A DNA stretch of 64,000 bases from Streptomyces sp. NBC_01497 (GCF_036250695.1 NZ_CP109427.1:2480001-2544000); one strand, 5' to 3'. Shown: positions 22,439 through 32,468, counted from the stretch's first letter. Numbers and translations: made by a program. Notes: generated from the sequence alone by a model not told the origin.

Positions 22439-23530
22439 TCAGGCCAGGCCGAGTTGGTTCGCTGCGGCCGCGGCGTCGACGGGGACGGTGACGGGCTGCG
22501 GAGCCCCCTGGACGGCCCAGTCGGGGTCCTTGAGGCCGTTGCCCGTGACCGTGCAGACGATGCGCTGGCCGCGGTCGACCTTGCCCTCCTCGGCGGCCTT
22601 GAGCAGGCCGGCGACGGAGGCGGCGGACGCGGGCTCCACGAAGACGCCCTCCTGCGCGGCCAGCAGCCGGTACGCGCGCAGGATCTGGCGGTCGGTCACC
22701 TCGTCGATGAAGCCGCCGGACTCGTCGCGCGCGTTCAGTGCGAACTGCCAGGACGCGGGGTTGCCGATGCGGATCGCGGTGGCGACCGTGTGCGGCTCCT
22801 TCACGATCTCGCCGCGTACGATCGGCGCGGAGCCGGACGCCTGGAAGCCCCACATGCGGGGGGTGCGGGCGGCCGGGCCGTCGGCGGCGTACTCGCGGTA
22901 CCCCTTCCAGTACGCCGTGATGTTGCCGGCGTTCCCGACGGGCAGTACGTGGATGTCGGGGGCGTCGCCGAGCGCGTCCACGATTTCGAAGGCTGCGGTC
23001 TTCTGGCCTTCGATCCTGACCGGATTGACCGAATTGACCAGCGACACCGGGTAGTTGTCCGCGAGGGAGCGGGCCAGGGTGAGGCAGTCGTCGAAGTTCC
23101 CGTCGACCTGCAGGATGCGCGCGCCGTGGACGAGGGCCTGGCCCATCTTGCCCAGCGCGATCTTGCCCTGCGGTACGAGGACGGCGCAGACCATCCCCGC
23201 GCGCACGGCGTAGGCGGCGGCCGACGCGGAGGTGTTGCCGGTGGAGGCGCAGATGACGGCCTGCGCGCCCTCGGCCTTCGCCCGGGTGATGGCCATGGTC
23301 ATGCCCCGGTCCTTGAAGGACCCGGTGGGGTTCGCGCCCTCGACCTTGAGGTGCACCTCGCAGCCCGTGCGCTCGGAGAGCACCTGCGCGGGGACGAGCG
23401 GCGTGCCGCCCTCCCTGAGCGTGACGATCTCGGTCGTGGGCTCGACCGGAAGCCGGTCGCGGTATTCCTCGATGACGCCGCGCCACTGGTGGGTGCCCTG
23501 TGCGGGGCCGCGGTCGACTGCGATGGTCAT
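22439..23530 (-). CDS. thrC: Threonine synthase
   Basis: A 363-residue PLP enzyme (fold type II) that converts O-phosphohomoserine to threonine. The PLP lysine is Lys73 in [10 protein letters not shown], and the phosphate loop is PVGNAGNIT. It is the short bacterial type that starts directly with a [13 protein letters not shown] segment. It begins six bases after the hom stop, so the two are co-translated. A second, 408-residue paralogue is present at 52435-53661. Confidence 0.96.
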   Translation of the reverse strand: MTIAVDRGPAQGTHQWRGVIEEYRDRLPVEPTTEIVTLREGGTPLVPAQVLSERTGCEVHLKVEGANPTGSFKDRGMTMAITRAKAEGAQAVICASTGNTSASAAAYAVRAGMVCAVLVPQGKIALGKMGQALVHGARILQVDGNFDDCLTLARSLADNYPVSLVNSVNPVRIEGQKTAAFEIVDALGDAPDIHVLPVGNAGNITAYWKGYREYAADGPAARTPRMWGFQASGSAPIVRGEIVKEPHTVATAIRIGNPASWQFALNARDESGGFIDEVTDRQILRAYRLLAAQEGVFVEPASAASVAGLLKAAEEGKVDRGQRIVCTVTGNGLKDPDWAVQGAPQPVTVPVDAAAAANQLGLA

Positions 23531-23536
23531 GGGTCC

Positions 23537-24829
23537 CTACTCCCCTTCAACACGCATGATGCTGGCGACACCGCGCACGGTGTCGAGTCCGCGCAGCGCC
23601 TCGACGGTGCCCGAGAGGGCCGCGTCGGGGGCGCGGTGCGTGACCACGACGAGCGATGCCTCGCCGTCCTTGCCCTTCTGACGGACGGTATCGATGGAAA
23701 CACCGTGTTCGGCGAAGACCATGGCCACTTGGGCGAGTACACCCGGTTTGTCAGCGACGTCGAGGCTGATGTGATAGCGCGTCACGACATCGCCCATGGG
23801 GCTCACCGGCAGCCGGGTGTACGCGGATTCGCCGGGGCCCTTCGCCTCGGCGAGCCGGTTGCGGCACACGGCGACGAGGTCGCCGAGGACGGCGGACGCG
23901 GTGGGTGAACCGCCCGCGCCGGGGCCGTAGAACATCAGCTGCCCCGCGGCCTCGGCTTCGACGAAGACCGCGTTGTAGGCCTCGCGCACGGAGGCGAGGG
24001 GGTGGCTGAGGGGGATCATCGCCGGGTGGACGCGGGCGGTGACGGACTTGCCGTCGGCGGCCCGCTCGCAGATCGCGAGGAGTTTGACCGTGCAGCCCAT
24101 GCGTTTGGCGGAGGCCAGGTCCGCCGAGGTGACCTCGGTGATGCCCTCGCGGTGCACGTCGTCGAGGCGTACGCGGGTGTGGAAGGCGATGCCCGCGAGG
24201 ATGGACGCCTTCGCGGCCGCGTCGAAGCCCTCGACGTCGGCGGTGGGGTCGGCTTCCGCGTAGCCGAGCGCGGTGGCCTCGTCGAGCGCCTCGGAGTAGC
24301 CGGCGCCCGCGGAGTCCATCCGGTCGAGGATGAAGTTCGTGGTGCCGTTGACGATGCCGAGGACGCGGTTGACGTGGTCGCCCGCGAGGGACTCGCGCAG
24401 CGGGCGGATCAGCGGGATGGCGCCCGCCACGGCCGCCTCGAAGTAGAGGTCGCGCTCGTGCCGCTCGGCCGCCTCGTACAGCGTGGTGCCGTCCTCGGCG
24501 AGCAGTGCCTTGTTGGCGGAGACGACGGACGCGCCGTGCTCGAAGGCGGTGGTGATCAGTGTCCTGGCGGGTTCGATGCCGCCGATGACCTCGATGACCA
24601 CGTCGATGTCGCCGCGCTTGACCAGGGCGGTCGCGTCGGTGGTGACGAGGGCCGGGTCGACGCCGTCGCGGACCTTGCCGGGCCGGCGGACGGCGATCCC
24701 GGCGAGTTCGATCGGCGCGCCGATCCTGGCCGCGAGGTCGTCCGCGTGCGTCGTCATGATGCGGGCCACCTCTGTGCCGACCACGCCACAGCCCAGCAGC
24801 GCCACCTTCAGCGGACGCGTACGCATCAT
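23537..24829 (-). CDS. hom: Homoserine dehydrogenase
   Basis: A 430-residue NAD(P)-dependent enzyme reducing aspartate semialdehyde to homoserine. The Rossmann motif is LLGCGVVGTEVARI, the substrate/catalytic region includes NKALLAEDG and GIVNGTTNFIL, and a C-terminal ACT domain (about residue 350 onward, HISLDVADKPGVLAQVA) should sense threonine. I take the first of two tandem ATGs (24827-24829). Part of the lysA-hom-thrC run. Confidence 0.96.
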   Translation of the reverse strand: MMRTRPLKVALLGCGVVGTEVARIMTTHADDLAARIGAPIELAGIAVRRPGKVRDGVDPALVTTDATALVKRGDIDVVIEVIGGIEPARTLITTAFEHGASVVSANKALLAEDGTTLYEAAERHERDLYFEAAVAGAIPLIRPLRESLAGDHVNRVLGIVNGTTNFILDRMDSAGAGYSEALDEATALGYAEADPTADVEGFDAAAKASILAGIAFHTRVRLDDVHREGITEVTSADLASAKRMGCTVKLLAICERAADGKSVTARVHPAMIPLSHPLASVREAYNAVFVEAEAAGQLMFYGPGAGGSPTASAVLGDLVAVCRNRLAEAKGPGESAYTRLPVSPMGDVVTRYHISLDVADKPGVLAQVAMVFAEHGVSIDTVRQKGKDGEASLVVVTHRAPDAALSGTVEALRGLDTVRGVASIMRVEGE

Positions 24830-24939
24830 CCGACTACGCCTTTCGTCGAGCCCCGCGGTCATGAGCGGGGATGTTGACCAGTCTCACGCAAGGGAAGGAG
24901 GTTTCCTGCCGCCGTCCAGAATCCGAGATGTTTATCTCG

Positions 24940-26310
24940 TCAGCCCACGTCCAGACGGAGAAGATCTTCTTCCGTCTCCCGTCGGACGATCACCCGCGCC
25001 TCGCCGTCGCGCACGGCGACGACCGGCGGCTTCAGGGCGTGGTTGTAGTTGCTGGCGAGCGAACGGCAGTACGCGCCGGTCGCCGGGATCGCGACGAGGT
25101 CGCCCGGCGCGAGGTCGGCGGGCAGGTACGCGTCCCGTACGAGGATGTCGCCGCTCTCGCAGTGCTTGCCGACGACGCGGACGAGCATCGGCTCCGCGTC
25201 GGAGCTGCGGGAGACGAGCGCGACGCTGTACTCGGCGTCGTACAGGGCGGTACGGATGTTGTCCGACATGCCGCCGTCGACGCTGACGTACGTGCGCAGG
25301 CCTTCGAGCGGCTTGACCGTGCCGACCTCGTAGAGCGTGAACGCGGTGGGGCCCACGATGGCGCGGCCCGGCTCGACGGAGATGCGCGGGGTGGCGAGCC
25401 CGGTGGCCTCGCACTCGTGGCTGACGATCTCGGCCAGGCGCTTGGCGACCTCGTGCGGCTCGCGCGGGTCGTCCGCCGACGTGTAGGCGATGCCGAGGCC
25501 GCCGCCGAGGTCGATCTCCGGGAGTTCCACGCCGTGCTCATCGCGGATGCGGCCGAGGAGTTCCACGACGCGGCGGGCGGAGACCTCGAAGCCGGCCATG
25601 TCGAAGATCTGCGATCCGATGTGGGAGTGCACACCGGTCAGTTCCAGGCTGTCGAGGCCGAGGATGCGGCGGACCGCCTCCTCCGCCTGCCCGCCGGCGA
25701 GGGCGAGTCCGAACTTCTGGTCCTCGTGGGCGGTGGCGATGAACTCGTGGGTGTGCGCCTCCACCCCGACGGTGATCCTGACCTGCACCTTCTGCCGGAC
25801 ACCCAGGCGGCGGGCGATGTGCGCGACCCGCGCGATCTCCTGGAAGGAGTCGACGACGATCCGGCCCACCCCGGCCTCGACGGCCCGCTCGATCTCGTCG
25901 GGTGTCTTGTTGTTGCCGTGGTAGCCGATCCGCCCGGCGGGCATGCCCGCGCTCAGCGCGGTCGTCAGCTCGCCCGCGGAGCACACGTCGAGGTGCAGGC
26001 CCTCCTCGGCGAGCCAGCGGACGATGGCCTTCGACAGGAACGCCTTGCCCGCGTAGTAGACGTCGGCGCCGGGTCCGAAGGCGTCCTTCCAGGCGCGGCA
26101 GCGGGCCCGGAAGTCGGCCTCGTCCATGATGTAGGCGGGGGTGCCGAACTCCTCGGCGAGGCGGGTCACGGCGAGGTCCTGGACGGTGACGACGCCGTCG
26201 GCGCCCCGGCGGACGCTCTGCGCCCACACCTTCTCGTCGAGCGCGTCGAGGTCCCCGGGTACGGCGTCGGACGCCTGCGCTGAGGTGGCGGACTGGGCGG
26301 AAGCGGTCAT
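24940..26310 (-). CDS. lysA: Diaminopimelate decarboxylase
   Basis: A 456-residue fold-type III PLP enzyme making lysine from meso-diaminopimelate. The PLP lysine is Lys89 in VYYAGKAFLS. HSHIGSQIFD and the PLP-phosphate loop DLGGGLGIAY are present, and CESGDIL with Cys near the C-terminal active site completes the family. It lies 15 bases after nrtL and 110 bases before hom. Confidence 0.97.
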   Translation of the reverse strand: MTASAQSATSAQASDAVPGDLDALDEKVWAQSVRRGADGVVTVQDLAVTRLAEEFGTPAYIMDEADFRARCRAWKDAFGPGADVYYAGKAFLSKAIVRWLAEEGLHLDVCSAGELTTALSAGMPAGRIGYHGNNKTPDEIERAVEAGVGRIVVDSFQEIARVAHIARRLGVRQKVQVRITVGVEAHTHEFIATAHEDQKFGLALAGGQAEEAVRRILGLDSLELTGVHSHIGSQIFDMAGFEVSARRVVELLGRIRDEHGVELPEIDLGGGLGIAYTSADDPREPHEVAKRLAEIVSHECEATGLATPRISVEPGRAIVGPTAFTLYEVGTVKPLEGLRTYVSVDGGMSDNIRTALYDAEYSVALVSRSSDAEPMLVRVVGKHCESGDILVRDAYLPADLAPGDLVAIPATGAYCRSLASNYNHALKPPVVAVRDGEARVIVRRETEEDLLRLDVG

Positions 26311-26325
26311 GGCTGGTGTGCTCTT

Positions 26326-27420
26326 TCAGAGATGTGCGGGTGCGTCGATGCCGAGCAGGGTCAGGCCGCCGGCCAGCACCGTCCCGGCGGCTTCGGCGAG
26401 CGCGAGCCGGGTGCGGTGGGCGGCGACGGGTTTCTCGTCACCGATGGGCAGCGGGGGGCACTCCGTGAGGAAGCGCAGGGTGTTCTCCGCTGTCGCTTCG
26501 AGGTGCCGCGCGAGCCGGTCGGGCGCGCGGTGATGGCCGGAGGCCGCGAGCACGCGGGGGTGGTCCGCGAGAACGTCCAGCAGCGTACGGGCCGGCTCGT
26601 CGCCGAGCCCGTCCGGGGTCGCGCCGTGGCCGGTGGGGCCGGGGGCGAGCGGGGCACGGGCGGCGCCGGCCGCCGCCGGGACGTCGGGGGCGCCCAGGGC
26701 GTCGGCGAGGGTGTCCGGGACGACGGGGGTGAGGTCGAAGGCGCGGGCCTCGCGCAGCGCGGCGCGGGCGCGCGCGTGCGCGTAACGGACGGTGAACAGC
26801 GGATTCGTCTCCCGCTGCGCCAGCAGTGCGGCCGCGTCGGTCCGCGGCCGGTCGTGCGCGGCGGGCCGCAACAGGGCCCAGCGCGCGGCGTCCGTGCCGA
26901 GCGCGCCCGGGTCGTACGCCGGTGGTGCCGGGGTGACCCGTACGGTCTCGGTACCGCCCGGCGTGGCGAAGGCGTCGGCGCCCTGGGTGCGCAGCAGGCG
27001 CACCACGGCCTCGGTCCAGGCCACGGCGCGCGCCTCGGTGGCGGGGGCGAAGACGACGGTGCGGCCCACGAGGGCGTCGCCGTGACCGTATCGGTCGCCT
27101 TCGGTGAGGACGCGCGCGAGTGCGGCGCTCCCGGCCGGGGCCGCGAGCGTGAAGTTGAGGAATCCGGGGCCCGTGATGTCGACACGGCCGATCGCGGGGG
27201 CGCCCAGGAGCCGTGCCCGGAGCACCTCGGCGACCTCGCGCGGCGCACGGCGGGCCTCGGCGGCCAGGCGCAGCGCCGCGTTCGTCGTCCAGTCGCCGGT
27301 GCCGCCGGGGCGCGGCCGCTCGACACGGACACTCTCCGGGATCGTCACGCTGAGCTCACCGTCGCGCACCGCGCGGCACACGGCGTGCCGTACGGTGCGG
27401 GAGAGTTCAGCCGGGGTCAC
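26326..27420 (-). CDS. nrtL: ArgS-related protein NrtL (no catalytic core)
   Basis: 364 residues related to arginyl-tRNA synthetase. The N-terminal ArgS additional domain (GDWTTNAALRLA, about residues 38-90) and the C-terminal DALR anticodon-binding domain (FTVRYAHARARAAL onward) are present, but the Rossmann catalytic core with HIGH and KMSKS is missing. The family accompanies lysA in streptomycetes and may bind tRNA-Arg; it cannot charge it. The GTG at 27418-27420 has only a weak ribosome site. Confidence 0.85.
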   Translation of the reverse strand: MTPAELSRTVRHAVCRAVRDGELSVTIPESVRVERPRPGGTGDWTTNAALRLAAEARRAPREVAEVLRARLLGAPAIGRVDITGPGFLNFTLAAPAGSAALARVLTEGDRYGHGDALVGRTVVFAPATEARAVAWTEAVVRLLRTQGADAFATPGGTETVRVTPAPPAYDPGALGTDAARWALLRPAAHDRPRTDAAALLAQRETNPLFTVRYAHARARAALREARAFDLTPVVPDTLADALGAPDVPAAAGAARAPLAPGPTGHGATPDGLGDEPARTLLDVLADHPRVLAASGHHRAPDRLARHLEATAENTLRFLTECPPLPIGDEKPVAAHRTRLALAEAAGTVLAGGLTLLGIDAPAHL

Positions 27421-27926
27421 GGGACAAGCGTATGGGAGGACCGGGTGGGTCCCGCCAGCCGGTTTCCCCTCCGCTCCCCCGCCGCCCGCCCCCGCCGGGC
27501 CGGTCGACGCCACCGCGGGGCCGGCCCTCCCGCCTTCGTCTCCCCCGCGTGCGAGCGGCGCCGCGCCATCGCCCGACCTGCGGCCGAGGCACGCGCGGCG
27601 CCGGCGTGCCGCCCGGGACACGGAGGTACGGCCCCTCGACGCCTCCCGCACGCGCGGTCCGGGGCCCCGGGCCCGTCGGGAGCGCGCCGTCCGGCCGTCG
27701 GACCGCGGGCACCCCGCCCACGGGGCCCGGCTCCCCGTACGCGCGAGGGCGTTCCGGGCCGTTTGCGCCGCTTCCGCACCGGCGGGAGCATGGAGGGGGC
27801 GGTCCCCGCGGCGACCTCGCGTGCACGCCTCGTTCGAGGATGCCGGGACGCCGGCGGACAACGCTCGATGCGGGCTGCCCGGACCGCGCGTGCGCCGGGC
27901 CGGGCCCGCCCCCGATGGAGGTCGTC
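27421..27926. other. 506-base GC-rich gap between divergent genes
   Basis: No gene is supported here; the frames are Arg/Pro/Gly-rich on both strands. It must hold the promoters of nrtL (minus) and the flavin oxidase (plus). No clear boxes or palindromes were noticed. Confidence 0.4.
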
Positions 27927-29324
27927 ATGGACGGCACGACGCTCGAAGAAATGAGGACCGGGCTGCGTGGCCCCGTCACCGGTCCCGACGATCCGGACTA
28001 CGCGCGCCAACGCGCGGTGCACAACGCGATGATCGACCGCCGGCCGGCGGCGATCCTGCGGTGCTCGGACGCCGGGGACGTCAAGGACGCGATCCGCTTC
28101 GTCCGCGAGCACGGGCTGCGGACCACGGTCCGTGGAGGCGGCCACAGCGGCGCGGGCCTGAGCGTGGCGGACGACGCCGTCGTCCTCGACCTCGCCCCGA
28201 TGCGCTTCGCCCAGGTGGACCCGGCGAAGCGGACGGCCACGGTGGGGGGCGGCAGCCTGCTGGGCGACCTCGACCACGCGACCCACGCCTTCGGCCTCGC
28301 CACCCCTGCGGGCATCCAGTCGACGACGGGCGTCGGGGGCCTCACCCTCGGTGGCGGCCACGGACACCTCACCCGGAAATACGGCCTGACGTCCGACAAC
28401 CTGCTGGAGGCGGACGTCGTGCTCGCGGACGGCAGCTTCGTCACGGCGAACGAGCGTGAGCACCCCGACCTGTTCTGGGCCCTGCGGGGCGGCGGCGGGA
28501 ACTTCGGCGTCGCCACGTCCTTCACGTTCCGCCTGCATCCCGTGGACACGGTGGGGGTGGCCATGACGCTGTGGCCCATCGAGCGGACACCTGACGTCCT
28601 GCGGTGGTACCGCGAGTTCCTGCCCCGGGCCGCGGAGGACCTGAGCGGCTTCTTCGCGGTGCTCCGCGTGCCGCCGGCGCCCCCGTTCCCCGAGGAGATC
28701 CACGGCCGCAGGATGTGCGGTGTCATCTGGTGCTGGACGGGGGACCTCGGCGACCTCGACGACGCCGTCGGCGCCGTGCGCGAAGCGGGCACGCCGGCCT
28801 TCCACTTCACGACGCCCATGCCGTACCCCGCGCTGCAAAGCATGTTCGACCCCCTGCTGGCGCCCGGGATGCAGTGGTACTGGCGCGGCGCCTTCTTCGA
28901 CCGGATCACGGACGAGGCCATCGATGTCCACCAGCGGTACGGAAACGACATCCCGACGCCCCTGTCGACGATGCACCTGTATCCCGTGGACGGCGCGGCA
29001 CACCGCCCGGGGCCCGACGCGACCGCCTGGCCCTACCGGGATGCGACGTGGTCGTGCGTGGTGGCGGGCATCGACCCCGATCCGGCCAACGCCGACGTCC
29101 TCAAGCGGTGGTGCGTGGAGTACTGGAACGCGCTGCGGCCGAGTTCCATGGGCGGCGGATACGTCAACTTCATGGGCGCCGGCGAGGGCCAGGACCATGT
29201 CAGGGCCAACTACCGCGACCACTACGCGAGGCTGGCCGCCGTCAAGGACGAGTACGACCCGGACGACGTGTTCCACGCGACGGTCGTGCCCGGGCGGAGC
29301 GAGGGGCGGGGGCCGCGGGCCTAG
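27927..29324 (+). CDS. FAD-linked oxidoreductase of the berberine-bridge/PCMH family
   Basis: 465 residues. The PCMH FAD domain has VRGGGHSGAG, in which His73 is the expected covalent FAD attachment, followed by TTGVGGLTLGGGHGHLTRKYG. The Cys that makes the second covalent link in berberine-bridge enzyme is Gln here, so the flavin should be singly linked. The C-terminal BBE segment (YVNFMGAGEGQDHV..., DPDDVFHATVV) is complete. No signal peptide is seen. The second ATG (27927) has GGAGG five bases upstream, so I use it over the ATG at 27915. The substrate is unknown: sugars, alcohols and alkaloid-like compounds are known for the family. It is inserted between nrtL and the response regulator. 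Confidence 0.88.
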   Translation: MDGTTLEEMRTGLRGPVTGPDDPDYARQRAVHNAMIDRRPAAILRCSDAGDVKDAIRFVREHGLRTTVRGGGHSGAGLSVADDAVVLDLAPMRFAQVDPAKRTATVGGGSLLGDLDHATHAFGLATPAGIQSTTGVGGLTLGGGHGHLTRKYGLTSDNLLEADVVLADGSFVTANEREHPDLFWALRGGGGNFGVATSFTFRLHPVDTVGVAMTLWPIERTPDVLRWYREFLPRAAEDLSGFFAVLRVPPAPPFPEEIHGRRMCGVIWCWTGDLGDLDDAVGAVREAGTPAFHFTTPMPYPALQSMFDPLLAPGMQWYWRGAFFDRITDEAIDVHQRYGNDIPTPLSTMHLYPVDGAAHRPGPDATAWPYRDATWSCVVAGIDPDPANADVLKRWCVEYWNALRPSSMGGGYVNFMGAGEGQDHVRANYRDHYARLAAVKDEYDPDDVFHATVVPGRSEGRGPRA

Positions 29325-29345
29325 CGCGGATTCCGGGGCGCTCTT

Positions 29346-29376
29346 TCACCGGCGGGAGCGGCTCACCGGCGGGAGC
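29346..29376. repeat. Direct repeat after the FAD oxidoreductase
   Basis: TCACCGGCGGGAGC occurs at 29346-29359 and 29363-29376 (period 17), with a degenerate third copy near 29385. It lies in the 156-base gap between convergent genes. Confidence 0.55.
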
Positions 29377-29480
29377 CGATCGCTCTCCGGCGGGGGCGAC
29401 CGCCGGGCGTCGTGTGCGGGCCGTGGGCCGGGACTCCGGGGTGCCGGGGCAGGCGGAGTGCGGTTTTCGGGCGTGGTGTC

Positions 29481-29909
29481 TCAGCCGCGGGCGCCGGGAG
29501 CGGACTGCGCGCCGCCGCGTATGCCCGTACGCCGGTCCGCGCGGGCCAGCCGCCGTACGAGACGGACCAGTTCGGCGGGCTCGAAGGGCTTCGCGAGGAA
29601 GGCGTCGGCGGCGGCCCCGCGGACGGAGCCTGCCTCGTGCTGGATGCCCGCGCTGATGATCGCGAGCGGCACATCGCGGGTACGGGGGTCGGCGCGCAGG
29701 ACGGCGGCCGTCCGCAGGCCGTCGAGGCGCGGCATCACGACATCGAGTGTGACGACGTCGGGTGCGACCTCGTGCACGACCTCCAGGCATTCGACGCCGT
29801 CGGCCGCGGTCACGACCTCGAAACCCTCCAGTTCGAGATTGACCCTGATCAGCTGCCGGATGACTCGGTTGTCGTCGACAACGAGCACCCGACCCGACTC
29901 GCCTGACAC
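29481..29909 (-). CDS. Single-domain response regulator (CheY-like)
   Basis: 142 residues forming only a receiver domain. The acidic pair Asp12-Asp13, the phosphoacceptor Asp56 (TLDVVMP), Ser86 and Lys107 (AKPF) are all present, so it should be phosphorylatable. There is no output domain and no histidine kinase nearby; the partner must be elsewhere. I chose the GTG at 29907-29909; there is no evident Shine-Dalgarno site. It lies upstream of nrtL/lysA in other streptomycetes as well. Confidence 0.87.
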   Translation of the reverse strand: MSGESGRVLVVDDNRVIRQLIRVNLELEGFEVVTAADGVECLEVVHEVAPDVVTLDVVMPRLDGLRTAAVLRADPRTRDVPLAIISAGIQHEAGSVRGAAADAFLAKPFEPAELVRLVRRLARADRRTGIRGGAQSAPGARG

Positions 29910-30184
29910 AGCTAGAGAGTAGGACGGACTCCGCTTCGGCGTCCGGGCTTTGCCGGTTTCCGGCGGCGGCCGACGCCCGGGGCGGAACCCGGCACGCACT
30001 ACACCATGGGACCAACTGAACATGACAGCGCGCTAGTTGGACCGACCCACGCGAACCACCCGAACTTCCCGATCCGCCAGGGGCACCGGGGCCGCCGGAG
30101 CTCCGGCGGCGGGCGGGGAGGGGCAGCGCCCGGACCGGCGAGCGGCACGGGAGTCCCGCGCCGTCCGCCGGTCCCGGCGACCGC

Positions 30185-31216
30185 TCACCGGGACCGGCGG
30201 CGCAGGCCCGCGTCGGACAGGGACGGCGGGGTGTAACCGACGTCCCGCTGCGACAGGTTGGTGCCGGGCGGCACGATCTCGTCGATCCGGTCCAGGACGT
30301 CCTGACCGAGCCGGATCCTGTCCGCGCCGAGCTGCGTCTCCAGCTGTTCCATCGTGCGCGGCCCGATGATCGCCGAGGTGATCGCGGGGTGTTCGAGGAC
30401 GAACGCGAGGGCGAGCCTGACCAGCGACATCCCCGCCTCGTCCGCGAGCTGCGCGAGCGCGTCGGCGGCGGCCAGTTTGGCCGCGTTCTCCGCCGCGCCG
30501 ATGTCGAAGCGCACGCCCTGGTCGGCACGGCTCGATGACGGCTGCTCCGCGCCCTTGCGGTAGCGGCCGGAGAGCCAGCCGCCCGCGAGCGGACTCCACG
30601 GGATGACGGCCATGCCGTACTGCTGCGCGACCGGCAGCATCTCCCGCTCGATGCCGCGCACGAGCAGCGAGTACGGCGGCTGCTCGGAAACCACGCGTTC
30701 GCGACCCCGCCGTTCGGCCGTCCACTGCGCCTGGACGATCTCCGAGGGCTGGTAGGTGGAGGTGCCGATGTAGCGGATCTTGCCCTGCCGGACCAGGTCG
30801 GAGAGGGCGCCGAGCGTCTCGTCGATGTCGGTCCCCGGCTCCGGCCGGTGCACCTGGTAGAGGTCGATCCAGTCGGTGCCGAGGCGACGGAGGCTGTTCT
30901 CCACCTCCTGGAAGATCCATCGGCGGCTGTTGCCCCGGTGGTTGATCCCGTCGTCCATGTCGCCGTGGAACTTGGTGGCGAGGACGACGTCGTCGCGCCG
31001 CCCGCCGGCGAGGGCCTTGCCGACGATCGTCTCCGACTCGCCCCGCGAGTACACGTCGGCCGTGTCGATGAAATTGATGCCCGAGTCGAGGGCGCGGTGG
31101 ATGATCCGAATGCTGTCGTCGTGGTCCGGGTTCCCCCGGGAACCGAACATCATCGTGCCCAGGCACAGCGGGCTGACCTGGACGCCTGTGCGTCCGAACG
31201 GGCGGTACTCCGTCAT
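30185..31216 (-). CDS. Aldo/keto reductase
   Basis: A 343-residue NADPH-dependent (beta/alpha)8 reductase. The catalytic tetrad is visible as Asp51 (in FIDTADVY), Tyr56, Lys82 (ATKF) and His123 (QVHRP). The C-terminal cofactor segment contains AIIGPRTMEQLE. The N-terminus MTEYRPFGRTGVQVSPLCLG is that of the YajO/voltage-gated-K-channel-beta-like group. The substrate is unknown. The ribosome site is weak. Confidence 0.93.
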   Translation of the reverse strand: MTEYRPFGRTGVQVSPLCLGTMMFGSRGNPDHDDSIRIIHRALDSGINFIDTADVYSRGESETIVGKALAGGRRDDVVLATKFHGDMDDGINHRGNSRRWIFQEVENSLRRLGTDWIDLYQVHRPEPGTDIDETLGALSDLVRQGKIRYIGTSTYQPSEIVQAQWTAERRGRERVVSEQPPYSLLVRGIEREMLPVAQQYGMAVIPWSPLAGGWLSGRYRKGAEQPSSSRADQGVRFDIGAAENAAKLAAADALAQLADEAGMSLVRLALAFVLEHPAITSAIIGPRTMEQLETQLGADRIRLGQDVLDRIDEIVPPGTNLSQRDVGYTPPSLSDAGLRRRSR

Positions 31217-31664
31217 CGTGCGCTCACTGTCGTCGACGAAATGGATGCCTGCGCCCCCAACCTATGCCCGGTGATCGACACCGGCGCCGGCGCCTGCCCG
31301 GGGCCGGCCCCCACCCGGGACCCGATGCGCCCGGCCGCCCGTATGGCGAACAAAGATCCCAGGATGTGGGCCGCCGGTGCACCGGCACCCGTCGGGGCTC
31401 CGTCCGCGCCCGGCGGACGCGGGTCCGCAAGGATCGTGCGGATCCCGGAGGTTGACGTGCTCACCTCGCGGTGGCCACGCGATGTGCCGGCCCCGGCGGA
31501 GTCCGTGCACGAGCCGCTCGCATCATGGACACCGTTTCTCACGCCGCCCGCACCGGCGAGCCGTCCGGACAGAGCGTCGGGGAAGGAGAAGGCTGATCCC
31601 CCCGCGTATCCGCCGGCGCTCCGCCGCGGCTCCCCCTCGGAGGAAGGTCTTGAGGAACGTCACC
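31217..31664. other. 448-base divergent gap (aldo/keto reductase / VOC)
   Basis: No gene is supported. The stretch contains the promoters of the two divergent neighbours; there are GC-rich complementary tracts near 31290-31340, but no clean operator. Confidence 0.4.
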
Positions 31665-32468
31665 ATGGAGCGGTCACCCCACACCCCGGTCGCGTCGAGT
31701 GCCCTGTCCGGGGCGCCCTGCTGGGTGAGCCTGATGACCCACGAGCTCGGCGCGGCCCAGGACTTCTACAGCCAGGTGCTCGGCTGGCGGTTCCGCACCT
31801 CTCCGCTCGGCAGGGAGTTCGGCGTCGCGCTTGCCGAGAACGGCTCGCCGGTCGCGGGCATCGGCGCGCTCGCGAGCAACCTGCGGGCCGGGGTCGCCTG
31901 GATCCCGTACTTCGCCGTCGCGGACGCCGACGCCACCGCGTCCCGGATCAGGGAGCGCAGCGCGACCGTCGCAGTGGGGCCGCTGGCGATGACGACGGGG
32001 CGCGCGGCACTGGCCGCCGATCCGCAGGGCGCGATCTTCGGGTTCTGGGCCGGGATGACGATGGAGGGCTGGTCCGTCGGGCTCGGCGACGCGCCCGCCA
32101 CCCTGCGGCTGCGGACCCGGGACGCGTTCGCCGCCGCGATCTTCTACGCGGAGGTGCTGGGCTGGGCGGCCACCCCCGACGCGGGCTGCGACGTGCGGTA
32201 CGAGGAGGACCACGTCCGCGTGACGGAGGGCGGGCGGACGGTGGCGGAACTGTACGGCGGCGCGCTGGAGTCGCCACCGGACCCCCGGGTACGGCCCCGC
32301 TGGGAGGTGCATTTCCGGGTGGAGGACATCACGGCGGTGATCCGGGCCGCGACGGCGGCGGGTGGATCGGTGGCCACGTCGCCGGCGCCTGATCCGGCGC
32401 ACGGCACGGCGGTGACGGCGACGTTGCGGGATCCTGACGGCGGGCTGTTCACCGTGACGACGGGCTGA
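31665..32468 (+). CDS. Two-domain VOC (glyoxalase/bleomycin-resistance fold) protein
   Basis: 267 residues with two VOC half-modules. The first is about 18-130 (CWVSLMTHELGAAQDFYSQV, ending IFGFWAGM) and the second about 140-265 (FAAAIFYAEVLGW ... LRDPDGGLFTVTTG). It resembles the CFP-30/27kDa-antigen-like VOC proteins of actinobacteria. The fold serves metal-dependent lyases, dioxygenases and drug-binding proteins, so no substrate can be assigned. ATG 31665 has GAGGAA seven bases upstream; a TTG at 31650 with GGAGG is the alternative. Confidence 0.83.
   Translation: MERSPHTPVASSALSGAPCWVSLMTHELGAAQDFYSQVLGWRFRTSPLGREFGVALAENGSPVAGIGALASNLRAGVAWIPYFAVADADATASRIRERSATVAVGPLAMTTGRAALAADPQGAIFGFWAGMTMEGWSVGLGDAPATLRLRTRDAFAAAIFYAEVLGWAATPDAGCDVRYEEDHVRVTEGGRTVAELYGGALESPPDPRVRPRWEVHFRVEDITAVIRAATAAGGSVATSPAPDPAHGTAVTATLRDPDGGLFTVTTG

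Noticed and set aside
24830..24939. Lysine or threonine riboswitch ahead of the hom/lysA genes
   Set aside because: The gaps are short and show none of the conserved riboswitch junction sequences.
29910..30184. Possible tRNA or phage attachment site beside the response regulator
   Set aside because: No cloverleaf, T-loop or CCA-like end could be drawn.
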